Assembly: GCA_009772935.1 (NCBI GenBank)
Contig: WOUR01000013.1
Coordinates: forward strand, 62,001-126,000
DNA length: 64,000 nucleotides
Source of the DNA: Rhodospirillaceae bacterium
GTDB lineage: Bacteria > Pseudomonadota > Alphaproteobacteria > Reyranellales > Reyranellaceae
Reading direction: 5' to 3'
Within the stretch, counting starts at the first letter, position 1. Each line of letters opens with the position of its first letter. The translations under genes and the position numbers were made by a program. A model generated the notes under the pieces. That model had not been told where the DNA came from. It made no database searches and saw only the letters and a list, made by a program, of their open reading frames with translations. Shown one piece after another: positions 17,719 to 28,758 of this stretch.

Positions 17719-19302
17719 CTACTTCTTGGTGATGTTCCACATCACCGGCACGGGGCCGGGCAGCCAGCCGCTGATCCGGTCCTTGCGGTACGCACCGAAC
17801 GCCTTGTACTGGCCGAGCACGATGTAGGTGGCCTGGTCCATCACCCGGTCGGAGACGGCCATGGCGATCTCCTTGCGCTTGGCCGGGTCGACTTCCTTGG
17901 CGTAGGACGAGCGAAGCTTCTCCATCTCGGGATCGCACGGCCAGCCGAACCAGGCCTTTTCGCAGCCACCGCTGGTGAAGGAATTGCCGGCCGGGCTCTC
18001 GGTCCCGACCGTGACGGTCGTCGTGTAGAAGATGTTCCAGCCGCCCTGCGCCGGCGGATCCTTCTTGGCGCGGCGCGTCACGACCGTCTGCCAGTCCATC
18101 GACTGCAGGTCGACCTTGAAGCCGATCTTCTCCAGCGCCTGCTTGCCGACCGGCGGAAGCTGGTTCGAGGAGAGCAGGTCGGTCGCGTGCATCATGACGA
18201 TCGGTGTGCCGTCATAGCCGCTCTCCTTCAGGAGCTGCCGCGCCTTCTCGAGGTCGGGCTTGATCAGCAGGTTGCCGTAGCTCTTCTCGTAGGGCGAGCC
18301 GCACACCAGCGGCGCGTTGCAGACCCGGTAGATCTCGGGGTCGCCCACCTGGGCGCGCAGGAAATCCTCCTGGGCGATCGCATACATCGCCGCCTGCCGG
18401 GCCTTCAGGTTGTTGAACGGCGGGTGGAGGTGGTTGAAGCGCATGATGATCTGGCTGCCCTGCGCGTTCCAGCCGTAGAGTTCGATGTTCTTGTCGGCCT
18501 TCAGCAGCGGGAAGAGATCGGGTACCGGAATTTCGATCAGGTCGATCTCGCCCTGGACCAGGGCATTGACCGCCGTGCTCGGGTCGGAGATCGCCAGCCA
18601 TTCGAGGCGATCGATCTTCACCACCTTGCCACCGGCCAGCATCGAGGGCGGCTCGGCGCGCGGCTTGTATTTGGTGTTCTTGACGTAGACGACCTTCTCG
18701 CCGGGCTTCCACTCGTCCTTCTTGAAGATGAACGGGCCGGAGCCGGTGTAGTCGTCGATCTGCTTGAAGGGGTCGGTCTCGGCGACCTTCTTGGGCATCA
18801 TGAACGGCACGGTGGAGGACGGCTTGCCGAGTGCGTCGAGGACCAGGCCGAACGGCTCCTTCAGGACGATCTGGAAGGTCTTGGCATCGATGGCCTTCAT
18901 CGTGCCGACCGCCTTCATCATCTCCTGGCCGAGGGCGTCGCGGGCGCCCCAGCGCTTGATCGAGGCGACACAGTCCTCGGCGGTGACGGGCTGGCCGTCA
19001 TGCCATGCCAGGCCGTCGCGCAGGGTGAAGGTCCAGGTCAGCTTGTCGGCCGAGGCCTCGTACTTGTCGACCATCTGCGGCTGGATGCGCGCTTCGGCAT
19101 CCTGGGCGAACAGCGTGTCGTAGATCATGTAGCCGTGGTTTCGGGTGATGAAGGCAGTCGTCCAGATCGGGTCGAGGACCTTCAGATCGGAATGGGCGAC
19201 CATTTTCAGGGTCTGCGCCGAGGCCGGGGCCGCGATCGCCGCCGCTGCCGTCGACAAGGCGAGACAGGCCGCGACCTGTCGCAATCTCCGCATAACGTGC
19301 AT
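17719..19302 (-). CDS. ABC transporter substrate-binding protein, family 5 (paralogue of 14521-16086)
   Basis: 527 aa with a signal peptide (RRLRQVAACLALSTAAAAIA...PASA). The mature chain begins QTLKMVAHSDLKVLDPIW and includes WHDGQPVTAEDCVASIKRW, matching its paralogue at 14521-16086 over the whole length. It too lacks any adjacent permease or ATPase gene. Two orphan binding proteins so close together suggest local duplication followed by divergence in ligand. The divergent gene is a LigB-like dioxygenase, 70 bases away. The ligand is not predictable; many such alphaproteobacterial proteins are annotated as peptide binders only by family. Confidence 0.92.
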   Translation of the reverse strand: MHVMRRLRQVAACLALSTAAAAIAAPASAQTLKMVAHSDLKVLDPIWTTAFITRNHGYMIYDTLFAQDAEARIQPQMVDKYEASADKLTWTFTLRDGLAWHDGQPVTAEDCVASIKRWGARDALGQEMMKAVGTMKAIDAKTFQIVLKEPFGLVLDALGKPSSTVPFMMPKKVAETDPFKQIDDYTGSGPFIFKKDEWKPGEKVVYVKNTKYKPRAEPPSMLAGGKVVKIDRLEWLAISDPSTAVNALVQGEIDLIEIPVPDLFPLLKADKNIELYGWNAQGSQIIMRFNHLHPPFNNLKARQAAMYAIAQEDFLRAQVGDPEIYRVCNAPLVCGSPYEKSYGNLLIKPDLEKARQLLKESGYDGTPIVMMHATDLLSSNQLPPVGKQALEKIGFKVDLQSMDWQTVVTRRAKKDPPAQGGWNIFYTTTVTVGTESPAGNSFTSGGCEKAWFGWPCDPEMEKLRSSYAKEVDPAKRKEIAMAVSDRVMDQATYIVLGQYKAFGAYRKDRISGWLPGPVPVMWNITKK

Positions 19303-19372
19303 GATTTATCCGTTCCCTTCTCAAATCCCCAACTTCACACAAGCTGCCACGAGCCGGACGAGGAATAAAGCA

Positions 19373-20137
19373 ATGTCGATGCCGACCATCTTCGTGTCCC
19401 ACGGAGCGCCGACGCTGATTCTCGGCGAGGCCCCCGCACGGACTTTCCTTGCCGGGCTCGGCCAGCAAATTCCGCGCCCGGCCGGCATCGTCGCGGTGTC
19501 GGCGCACTGGGACACTGACATGCCGGCCGTATCGCTGGTCCGCCGGCCGGACACGATCCACGATTTCTACGGCTTCCCCGACGCGCTCTACAAGCTGCGC
19601 TATGACGCGCCTGGCGCGCCCGTGCTCGCCGAGAAGGTGGCGAAGCTCACGGGCGCCGCGCACGATCATCATCGCGGCCTCGACCATGGCGCCTGGGTGC
19701 CGGCGATGCTGGCCTGGCCGGAGGCCGACATTCCGATCTTCCAGCTCTCCGTGCAGCCGGCACTCAGTCCGGCGCATCACATCGCGCTGGGACGAAAGCT
19801 CGCCGCGTTGCGCGAGGAGGACGTGCTGGTCATGGGCAGTGGCAGCGCCATCCACAATCTGCGAGCGCTGGTCCGCAGCGAGGACGCCTCGGAGCCCGAG
19901 CCCTGGGCGCAGGCCTTCGACGACTGGCTGGCCGACACGGTGGAGAAGGGTGACGAGGCGTCGCTCGCCGACTACCGCGCCCGCGCACCCTACGCCCGGG
20001 AAGCCCACCCGACCGACGAGCACTTCCTGCCGCTGCACGTCGCCTACGGTGCCGCCGGCGAGGGCGCGCGCGGGCGGGCACTCCATCGCAGCTTCACCCT
20101 GGGCAACCTTTCGATGGCCGCCTACGCGTTCGGGTAG
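19373..20137 (+). CDS. DODA-type extradiol ring-cleavage dioxygenase (LigB superfamily)
   Basis: 254 aa from ATG 19373. Metal ligands of the YgiD/DODA class are visible: His in FVSHGAPTL (about residue 10), His in VSAHWDTD (about 46), and a later His-rich block HDHHRGLDHGAWVP. SGSAIHNLR and HFLPLHVAYG complete the active site. These enzymes cleave catecholic rings (4,5-DOPA and analogues) with Fe(II) or Zn. It stands alone, divergent from the orphan binding-protein gene and convergent with the Calx-beta gene. Natural substrate unknown. Confidence 0.9.
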   Translation: MSMPTIFVSHGAPTLILGEAPARTFLAGLGQQIPRPAGIVAVSAHWDTDMPAVSLVRRPDTIHDFYGFPDALYKLRYDAPGAPVLAEKVAKLTGAAHDHHRGLDHGAWVPAMLAWPEADIPIFQLSVQPALSPAHHIALGRKLAALREEDVLVMGSGSAIHNLRALVRSEDASEPEPWAQAFDDWLADTVEKGDEASLADYRARAPYAREAHPTDEHFLPLHVAYGAAGEGARGRALHRSFTLGNLSMAAYAFG

Positions 20138-20150
20138 GGGCCGCCCCGCC

Positions 20151-23100
20151 TCACGTCATCAGGTCGTAGTCGCGCGCCGCCTGCGCGGCGTCCAGTGCCG
20201 TGGTCCATTCCGCAACGGCGCTGGCATCCCTGGCGGCGATGTTGGCCAGCGAGAGTTCCCCGAGCGAGACGTCGGTCAGCGTGTAGGTCTGGTTGTTGCC
20301 CTCGATGGTGATGACGGTCGAGCCGTTCGCTTCGGCGATGGAGAAATGGTCCTTGGCCATCCAGCTGAAGTCGAGCGTGTCGAGGGCGGTGTCGAAATCT
20401 ATCGCCTTGTTGGTGCCCCAGGCCCAGGTGATCGCGAACGTATCGGCCTTTCCATTGCCCACATGGCCTGGGTCCGGCGCGCTATCATCATTAACGATGG
20501 TGCCGACGGCGGTCGCATCGGCAAGGGTGGCGCCGCTGGCATTGGAGAGCGTGACCGCGAAGGTCTCGTTGCCCTCGAACACGGTGTCGCCGCTGATATC
20601 GACATGTACCGTCTTCGAGGTTTCGCCCGCCGCGAAGGTGAGGGTGCCGCCGGTGGCCGCATAGTCCGAACCGGCGGTCGCCGTACCGTCCGCTGTGGAA
20701 TAGGCCACCGTCACCGGTCCCGTGGCGGCCTTGTCGAGTGTCACGGTGAACATGAAGTGGGCGAGCTCGCCATTGCCCTCAGCGACCGCCAGGTCGGCGA
20801 TGGAGAGGGCCGGCAGGATCGCGGCGTCGTCGTCGACGATGGTGCCGATCGCGGTGCCGTCGGCGATCGTGGCGCCGGCGGGGCTGGATAGGTTGACCGT
20901 GAAGGTCTCGTTGCCCTCGGCAAGTGCGTCGCCCTTGATGTCCACATGGACCATCTTGGAGGTCTCGCCGGCGGCAAAGACGACGGTGCCGGTGGACGGG
21001 ACATAGTCCGCATCAGCCGTGGCCGTCCCATTGGCGGTGGAATAGCCCACCGTCACCGGTCCCGTGGCGGCCTTGTCGAGCGTTACCACGAACATGAAAT
21101 GGGCATGGTCGCCATTGCCTTCCGCCACCGAGAGGTCGGCGATGGAGAGCGTGGGAAGCGTGCCGTCATCGTTCCCGGTCACGCCGTCGGTCGCCCCGGA
21201 TGCCCCCGTCACCGTGCCCCCGCCGGCAATTGGCAGGTTGAAGTCGACGATCTGGACGTTCGAGGTCTGTCCCATGCCGATCTTGCCGGGCAGGTCGTCC
21301 TCGCGGACCTGGGTGAAGGTGAACTCGAAATTGTCCGGGGAGAGGTCGGCCCGGGTGACCCCGACCAGGACGAGCTTCTGGCCCGTGCTGAGATCGGCGA
21401 TGACCACGCCTTCAGGGCTGTCGGTCATCGAGAGGTTTTCGCGGCTGCCGTAGAATTTGAAGCTCACCACGTCGGTGGTCGGATCGAAGGCAACCCGGTC
21501 TACCTGACCGACTTCATGGGAGCGCATATAGACGGTGTCGGCGGCGAGCACCGGTCCATTCTCCCAGGCGAGCGCGCCGCTCAGCGCTTCGCGCAGGTGA
21601 TTGTTCTCGATGAACCCGAAGTTCTCCACCGAGAGGTCGGCGAGGCGGACGCCCTGCACGATCACCGTCTCGCCGCTCCAGGGGCTCATGAAGCCGAAGC
21701 CCTGGGGCGTGTCGATGATGATGAAGGAATGGATGTTGGCGTTGCCGAGGTCGATCCTGTCCACCGCCGGATTGAAGCCGACGATATCGGCGCCGCTCAC
21801 GGAGTTGACGAGGTGGACCTTGCCGGAGCCGTTGCCCGGATCCTGGACCGTGTCGTCATCGGTGATCTGTCCCACCGCCGTGGCATCGGCGATGGTTGCG
21901 CCGGTGGCGCCGGAGAGGGTGAGCGAGAAGGTTTCATTCGCCTCCACCGCGGTGTCGCCATTGACGACCACGTGCACCATCTTGGAGGTCTCGCCGGCCG
22001 CGAAGGTGAGTGTTCCGGTGAGGGCGGCATAGTCGGAGCCGGCGGTTGCGGTGCCGTTGGCGGTGGCGTAGTTCACCGTCACGGGGCCCGTAGCGGCCTT
22101 GTCGAGCGTGACGATGAACATCAGCTCGGCGGTTCCCGAGTCGCCCTCGCGCAGGGAGACATCGCCCACCGAGAGCGCGGGCAACGTCGCCGCCGTATCG
22201 TCGTTGGTGAGGGTGCCGGTCGCCGAGCCGTCGATGATGGTCGCGCCGGCGGCATTGGCGAGGCGGACGGTGAAGGCCTCATTGCCCTCCACGGCCGTGT
22301 CGCCATTGACTGTCACCTGGATGGTCTTCGACGTTTCGCCCGCCGCGAAGGTGAGGGTACCGCTCGCGGCGACATAGTCGCTGCCGGACGTGGCGGTGCC
22401 ATCAGCCGTGGAATAGGCGACCGTGACCGGGCCGGCTGCCGCCGCGGACAGGGTCACGGTGAAGGTCATGAGCCTGGTGCCGGCGTTGCCTTCCTGCACC
22501 GACACGTCGGCGATGGACAGGCTGGGCGTCGCCGGCTCCGCCGTGTCGAAGGCCGCGACCCATTCCTGGATCGCGCCCGCGTCCTTCGCGCGGATATTGT
22601 CCATGCTCAGCTCGGCGAGCGTCACGCCGTCGAGCTTGTAGGTCTGGTTGTTGCCGGTGATGGTGATGACCACCGAGCCGCCCACCTCGGCGATGGAGAA
22701 ATTGTCCTTCTGGAACCAGCCGAAATCGAGCACGTCGAGGTCCGGGTCGAAGGAGAGGACCGTATTGGTTCCCCACATCCAGCTGATGGTGGTTACGGTG
22801 ACCGCGCCGTCGCCCCCTGTCTGGCCACCGCCCCCTGTCCCTCCGCCGCCACCTGTCTCTCCCCCCGTGGAGCCACCGTCCGCCTGGGTGCCGTCCCAGC
22901 CCGCATAGTTGGAGACGGCGCCGTCATCGTCGAAGTCGTCGTGCCAGAGTTCCTCAGCGAGGGAGAGCGTCTTGCCGGCTTGATGGGCGGCGATCAGCGT
23001 CGAATAGCTCGGCGTGTCGTAGGCGCCGAACTGCTGGATGTATTTCAGGATGGAGGTGCCGTATTCGTCGGCCGAGACGCTGCCATTGTTGAGAAGGTCC

Positions 23101-23633
23101 AGCGTTCCCCAGGCCCCGCGCAGATGGGCGGCGGCGAGAATGCCGGTGAGGGTGAGCGTGACGGTGACGGTCTGCCCGTTGGTCTCCACATAGGTGCGCT
23201 GGCTGCCGATCAGCGCGTCGAGGCTGGTGCCTTTGGCCTCGAGCCCGCTCTCGATGACGTTGAGATTGTACCCGAAGGCATCGAGGATGATGGCTTCCTG
23301 GATGTCGGTCTTGAGCGTGTCGAAACTGTCGACGCCGTTCTTGCCGGTGAAGTCGCCGGTCCACAGGTTGCCGGTATTGTCCAGATAGTAGCCGAGGTCG
23401 ATGAGCAGGGGCTCGCCGAACTGATAGCCGACGAAGCCCAGCGAATTCACGGAGGTGTATTGCATGTCACGCCAGGAGAGTTCGCCGGCCTGATAGGCGT
23501 TCCAGTTGTCATCGCCCACCCAGCTCCGGATCTGGGCCTCGGTGATCTGTCCCGAGAGATAGCGATCGTAGTCGACCCCCGATTCGAACGCCCGCAGCGC
23601 GTCCAGAAAGTCCGTGAAAGTCCCGTTCGACAT
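20151..23633 (-). CDS. Large secreted-type Calx-beta protein with N-terminal lysozyme-like domain
   Basis: 1160 aa and no Sec signal. Residues 1-220 resemble a lysozyme/transglycosylase-like fold (ALRAFESGVDY with a candidate catalytic Glu17, VNSLGFVGYQFGEPLLIDLG, GILAAAHLRGAWG). A calcium-loop-like DDFDDDGAV follows, then a Gly-rich linker (253-276). A WGTN...LDFGWF...NNQTY domain occurs twice, at about 285-365 and at the C-terminus (about 1068-1150). Between the copies are four Calx-beta repeats in two pairs and two related beta modules (about 610-820). A signal-less, acidic, modular protein of this kind fits type I secretion, although no nonapeptide RTX repeats or transporter genes are seen. 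The repeated WGTN domain also occurs in secreted carbohydrate-active enzymes. Function inferred only. Confidence 0.75.
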   Translation of the reverse strand: MSNGTFTDFLDALRAFESGVDYDRYLSGQITEAQIRSWVGDDNWNAYQAGELSWRDMQYTSVNSLGFVGYQFGEPLLIDLGYYLDNTGNLWTGDFTGKNGVDSFDTLKTDIQEAIILDAFGYNLNVIESGLEAKGTSLDALIGSQRTYVETNGQTVTVTLTLTGILAAAHLRGAWGTLDLLNNGSVSADEYGTSILKYIQQFGAYDTPSYSTLIAAHQAGKTLSLAEELWHDDFDDDGAVSNYAGWDGTQADGGSTGGETGGGGGTGGGGQTGGDGAVTVTTISWMWGTNTVLSFDPDLDVLDFGWFQKDNFSIAEVGGSVVITITGNNQTYKLDGVTLAELSMDNIRAKDAGAIQEWVAAFDTAEPATPSLSIADVSVQEGNAGTRLMTFTVTLSAAAAGPVTVAYSTADGTATSGSDYVAASGTLTFAAGETSKTIQVTVNGDTAVEGNEAFTVRLANAAGATIIDGSATGTLTNDDTAATLPALSVGDVSLREGDSGTAELMFIVTLDKAATGPVTVNYATANGTATAGSDYAALTGTLTFAAGETSKMVHVVVNGDTAVEANETFSLTLSGATGATIADATAVGQITDDDTVQDPGNGSGKVHLVNSVSGADIVGFNPAVDRIDLGNANIHSFIIIDTPQGFGFMSPWSGETVIVQGVRLADLSVENFGFIENNHLREALSGALAWENGPVLAADTVYMRSHEVGQVDRVAFDPTTDVVSFKFYGSRENLSMTDSPEGVVIADLSTGQKLVLVGVTRADLSPDNFEFTFTQVREDDLPGKIGMGQTSNVQIVDFNLPIAGGGTVTGASGATDGVTGNDDGTLPTLSIADLSVAEGNGDHAHFMFVVTLDKAATGPVTVGYSTANGTATADADYVPSTGTVVFAAGETSKMVHVDIKGDALAEGNETFTVNLSSPAGATIADGTAIGTIVDDDAAILPALSIADLAVAEGNGELAHFMFTVTLDKAATGPVTVAYSTADGTATAGSDYAATGGTLTFAAGETSKTVHVDISGDTVFEGNETFAVTLSNASGATLADATAVGTIVNDDSAPDPGHVGNGKADTFAITWAWGTNKAIDFDTALDTLDFSWMAKDHFSIAEANGSTVITIEGNNQTYTLTDVSLGELSLANIAARDASAVAEWTTALDAAQAARDYDLMT

Positions 23634-23767
23634 GACTCGCCCCCTCCGACATCAACTCGGGCATCGACTGCGCGCCGCTGTCGATGCCCATAGGCCGTAC
23701 TCGAAAACCATAACCGTTCGATGTCGCACCTGTCGAAGGCCGCAGTGCCGATGGCCACCCGCAACGA

Positions 23768-23797
23768 AAAACGGGAGCGCTTTCGCGCTCCCGTTTG
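23768..23797 (-). terminator. Terminator of the pur-bolA-grxD operon
   Basis: AAACGGGAGCGC (23769-23780), loop TTTC and GCGCTCCCGTTT (23785-23796) make a perfect 12-bp stem. Read leftwards it ends in a T-run (complement of the A tract before 23771), 27 bases after the grxD stop. It may also act for transcripts from the other side. Confidence 0.9.
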
Positions 23798-23823
23798 AGT
23801 CGGAAACCAGGATGCCTGGGCGA

Positions 23824-24165
23824 CTAGGCGGCCTCGGCCAGCGCCACGCCCTTTTCCTTGAAAACCTGCTCGAGCTCACCCGTCTCGAACATCTCGCGGA
23901 CAATGTCGCAGCCGCCGATGAACTCGCCCTTGACGTAGAGCTGGGGGATCGTCGGCCACTGGCTGAATTCCTTGATACCCTGGCGCAGTTCCGGGTCGAC
24001 GAGGATGTTGACGCCGTGGAATTTCACGCCGAGCTGGCTCAGCACGTCGACCACCGCGGCCGAGAAGCCGCACTGGGGAAACACGGGCGTGCCCTTCATG
24101 AACAGCAGAACGTCGTTCTTGCCGATCTCGTCGCGGATGCGCTCGAACACCTGGGGTTCGCTCAT
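23824..24165 (-). CDS. grxD: Monothiol glutaredoxin, CGFS type
   Basis: 113 aa. The CGFS active site occurs in [18 protein letters not shown] near residue 32, with the glutathione-binding [19 protein letters not shown] block. Monothiol glutaredoxins bind a [2Fe-2S] cluster with glutathione, deliver it to target proteins and work with BolA, whose gene lies 55 bases upstream in the same operon. The length and the EKG tail are typical. Confidence 0.96.
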   Translation of the reverse strand: MSEPQVFERIRDEIGKNDVLLFMKGTPVFPQCGFSAAVVDVLSQLGVKFHGVNILVDPELRQGIKEFSQWPTIPQLYVKGEFIGGCDIVREMFETGELEQVFKEKGVALAEAA

Positions 24166-24220
24166 GATCGATCTCCGTGAGGCGCCCTCGGGGCGCGGGG
24201 TTTGCCCGAATATAGGGCGT

Positions 24221-24457
24221 TCAGGGCTTTTGCGCCATGGTGGTCAGCTTCAGCGCATGGAGAACACCCCCCATGCGGCCACCCAGGGCGGCATAGACCA
24301 TCTGGTGCTGCTGGATCTTGGATTTTCCGGCGAAAGCCGGGGAAACGACCGTGGCGGCGTAGTGGTCGCCGTCACCCGCGAGGTCCTGGATCTCGACCTC
24401 GGCGCCGGGGATTCCGTCCTTGATCAGGCTGATGATGTCGTCGGCGTGCATCGGCAT
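24221..24457 (-). CDS. bolA: BolA family protein
   Basis: 78 aa, the usual size of the short BolA group. The class II KH-like fold carries [31 protein letters not shown], in which the His residues coordinate the shared [2Fe-2S] cluster with CGFS glutaredoxin. It follows purL by 22 bases and precedes grxD, the standard alphaproteobacterial order. The role is iron-sulfur cluster trafficking or iron sensing. Confidence 0.95.
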   Translation of the reverse strand: MPMHADDIISLIKDGIPGAEVEIQDLAGDGDHYAATVVSPAFAGKSKIQQHQMVYAALGGRMGGVLHALKLTTMAQKP

Positions 24458-24479
24458 GGGACGATCCTTCTCGTTGGCC

Positions 24480-26735
<2,256 letters not shown>

Positions 26736-26760
26736 GACACGTCCTTCATCAAAGCGGGCC

Positions 26761-27453
26761 TCACGAAAGTGCCTCGACCATGCCCTCGAACAGGGCCTTG
26801 CCGTCGGTGCCGCCGAACATCGGCTCCACTGCGTTTTCGGGATGGGGCATCAGGCCCAGCACCGTCTTGGTGTCGTTGAAGACGCCCGCGATGTTGCTGC
26901 TGGAACCGTTGGGGTTGCCGCGGCCGTCGATGATCGAGCCGTCGGGGCCGCAGTAGCGGAAGGCGATCTGGCCGCGATCCTCGAGCCGCTTCATCGTGTC
27001 GGCGTCGGCGAAATAGTTGCCCTCGGCGTGGGCCACCGGCACTTTGATCACCTGGCCGGCCTGGTAGCGGTTGGTGAACAGGCTCTGGCTGGTCTCGACC
27101 CGGAGATGGACGTCGGCACAGACGAACTTGAGGTGCGAGTTGCGCATCAGGGTGCCGGGCAGCAGTCCCGCCTCGGTCACGATCTGGAAGCCGTTGCAGA
27201 TGCCCAGCACCGGCACGCCCTGCGCAGCCCGCTTCTTGACCTCGGCCATGACCGGCGACTGCGCGGCCATCGCGCCGCAGCGCAGGTAGTCGCCGTAGGA
27301 GAAACCGCCCGGCACCACGATCAGGTCGACCTTCTCGAAGTCGCCGTCGCCGTGCCACACCATCTGCGGCCGGCGCCCGGTGACCAGCTCGATCGCCTGC
27401 GCCACATCGCCTTCGCGATTGGAGCCGGGGAAGACCAATACAGCTGCTTTCAT
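26761..27453 (-). CDS. purQ: Phosphoribosylformylglycinamidine synthase subunit PurQ (glutaminase)
   Basis: 230 aa. This is a class I glutamine amidotransferase: [16 protein letters not shown] at the N-terminus, the nucleophile Cys in [22 protein letters not shown] (about residue 87) and the His/Glu pair near the C-terminus ([10 protein letters not shown]). It hydrolyses glutamine and channels ammonia to PurL. A palindromic element fills the space between purS and this gene. Confidence 0.97.
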   Translation of the reverse strand: MKAAVLVFPGSNREGDVAQAIELVTGRRPQMVWHGDGDFEKVDLIVVPGGFSYGDYLRCGAMAAQSPVMAEVKKRAAQGVPVLGICNGFQIVTEAGLLPGTLMRNSHLKFVCADVHLRVETSQSLFTNRYQAGQVIKVPVAHAEGNYFADADTMKRLEDRGQIAFRYCGPDGSIIDGRGNPNGSSSNIAGVFNDTKTVLGLMPHPENAVEPMFGGTDGKALFEGMVEALS

Positions 27454-27478
27454 CTCCGTCCGTCCCTACCGGCAAGGC

Positions 27479-27588
27479 CCTCACCCTGAGGAGCGCGCGC
27501 AGCGCGCGTCTCGAAGAATGGGCAACAAAGGCGGTGCGCGTTCCCATCCTTCGAGACGCGGCCCTGCGGACCGCTCCTCAGGATGAGG
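27479..27588. repeat. 110-bp inverted-repeat element inside the pur operon
   Basis: A left arm of 44 bases (27479-27522, beginning CCTCACCCTGAGGAGC) and a right arm of 46 bases (27543-27588, ending GCTCCTCAGGATGAGG) are near-perfect inverted repeats with a 20-base centre. Each arm contains its own small palindrome (GCGCGC-type). The element occupies almost the entire gap between the purS stop and the purQ start, so it will be transcribed as a long hairpin in the pur mRNA. Confidence 0.85.
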
Positions 27589-27601
27589 TTGTTCGGCTTC
27601 A

Positions 27602-27844
27602 TCAGCCCACCAGTTCGATCGAGTAGTTCTCGATCACCGTATTGGCGAGCAGCTTCCGGCACATCTCCTCGACACGGGCCTTGGCCTTTACCTTGTCGGT
27701 CTCGGCCAGCTCGAGCTCGATGAACTTGCCCTGGCGCACGTCGCCGACCTCGGGGAATCCCAGACGGTTCAGCGAATGTCCGATGGCCTTGCCCTGGGGG
27801 TCGAGGACGCCGTTCTTGAGGGTCACGTGGACTCTGGCTTTCAT
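27602..27844 (-). CDS. purS: Phosphoribosylformylglycinamidine synthase subunit PurS
   Basis: 80 aa, the normal length. MKARVHVTLKNGVLDPQGKAI and the ELAETDKVKAKARVEEMCRKLLANTVIE block are typical PurS. It forms a dimer that bridges PurL and PurQ. It starts 9 bases after purC and is followed by the palindromic element. Confidence 0.96.
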   Translation of the reverse strand: MKARVHVTLKNGVLDPQGKAIGHSLNRLGFPEVGDVRQGKFIELELAETDKVKAKARVEEMCRKLLANTVIENYSIELVG

Positions 27845-27853
27845 GTCGCCTCT

Positions 27854-28618
27854 TTACTGCAGCGTGGTGGGGCCGCGCACGTCGCCCGGTCCCTGGTCGA
27901 TGAGGATGCCGAGGCGCCGCGCCACTTCCTGGTAGGCTTCCTCGACCTTGCCGAGGTCGCGGCGGAACCGGTCCTTGTCCATCTTCTCGTTGGTCCTGAG
28001 GTCCCACAGCCGGCATGAATCGGGGCTGATCTCGTCGGCCAGCACGATCCGGACCATGTCGTCCTCGTAGAGGCGGCCGAACTCGATCTTGAAATCGATC
28101 AGCTTGATGCCGCAGCCGAGGAACAGGCCGAACAGGAAGTCGTTCACGCGCAGGGTCAGCGCCACGATATCGTCGAGGTCCTGCGGCGTCGCCCATCCGA
28201 AGGCGGTGATGTGCTCCTCGGTAACCATCGGGTCGCCCAGCGTGTCGTTCTTGTAGAAGAACTCCATGATCGAGCGGGGGAGCTGCGTGCCCTCCTCGAC
28301 GCCGAAGCGCTTGGCGAAGGATCCGGCCGCGACGTTGCGGACGACGACCTCGAGCGGGATGATCTCGACCTGGCGGATGAGCTGCTCGCGCATGTTCAGG
28401 CGGCGGATGAAGTGGGTCGGGACGCCTATTTCCCCGAGCTTGGTCATGAGGAACTCGGAAATCCGGTTGTTGATCACCCCCTTGCCGGTGATCACCCCCT
28501 TCTTCTGGTTGTTGAATGCGGTCGCGTCGTCCTTGAAGTACTGGACGATCGTCCCGGGTTCGGGCCCCTCGAACAAGGTCTTGGCCTTGCCCTCGTAAAT
28601 GCGGCGGCGGCGGGACAT
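27854..28618 (-). CDS. purC: Phosphoribosylaminoimidazole-succinocarboxamide synthase
   Basis: 254 aa. The SAICAR synthetase signature is present: [29 protein letters not shown] and [11 protein letters not shown]...[13 protein letters not shown]. It ligates aspartate to CAIR with ATP in purine synthesis. It is the first visible gene of the pur operon; its start faces a divergent diiron-protein gene across 140 bases. Confidence 0.97.
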   Translation of the reverse strand: MSRRRRIYEGKAKTLFEGPEPGTIVQYFKDDATAFNNQKKGVITGKGVINNRISEFLMTKLGEIGVPTHFIRRLNMREQLIRQVEIIPLEVVVRNVAAGSFAKRFGVEEGTQLPRSIMEFFYKNDTLGDPMVTEEHITAFGWATPQDLDDIVALTLRVNDFLFGLFLGCGIKLIDFKIEFGRLYEDDMVRIVLADEISPDSCRLWDLRTNEKMDKDRFRRDLGKVEEAYQEVARRLGILIDQGPGDVRGPTTLQ

Positions 28619-28707
28619 GTCTCACTCCTGCGCGGGCGATGCGGGTCGCCCGCCGTTCGGGCGGAATATGGCGGAAACGCCATGCTCCGGTACTGGGGAA
28701 AAATCCA

Positions 28708-28735
28708 TTGAAAAAGGTGACGGGGTCGTCATATT
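28708..28735 (+). promoter_or_regulatory. Candidate promoter of the diiron-protein gene
   Basis: TTGAAA (28708-28713) and CATATT (28730-28735) are spaced by 16 bases in the divergent gap upstream of the gene at 28759. AGGAGG follows at 28748-28753. Plausible by position and spacing only. Confidence 0.45.
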
Positions 28736-28758
28736 GAACTTCAAACAGGAGGCCTCAC

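Noticed and set aside
20400..22400. Repeated DNA segments within the Calx-beta gene as possible non-coding repeats
   Set aside because: The similarity follows codon positions and corresponds to the protein's Calx-beta modules; these are coding repeats.
20946..23693. 915-codon open frame on the plus strand opposite the Calx-beta gene
   Set aside because: It is an antisense shadow: low-complexity, His/Gly/Val/Asp-rich composition typical of the complement of a high-GC gene, with no recognisable domain.
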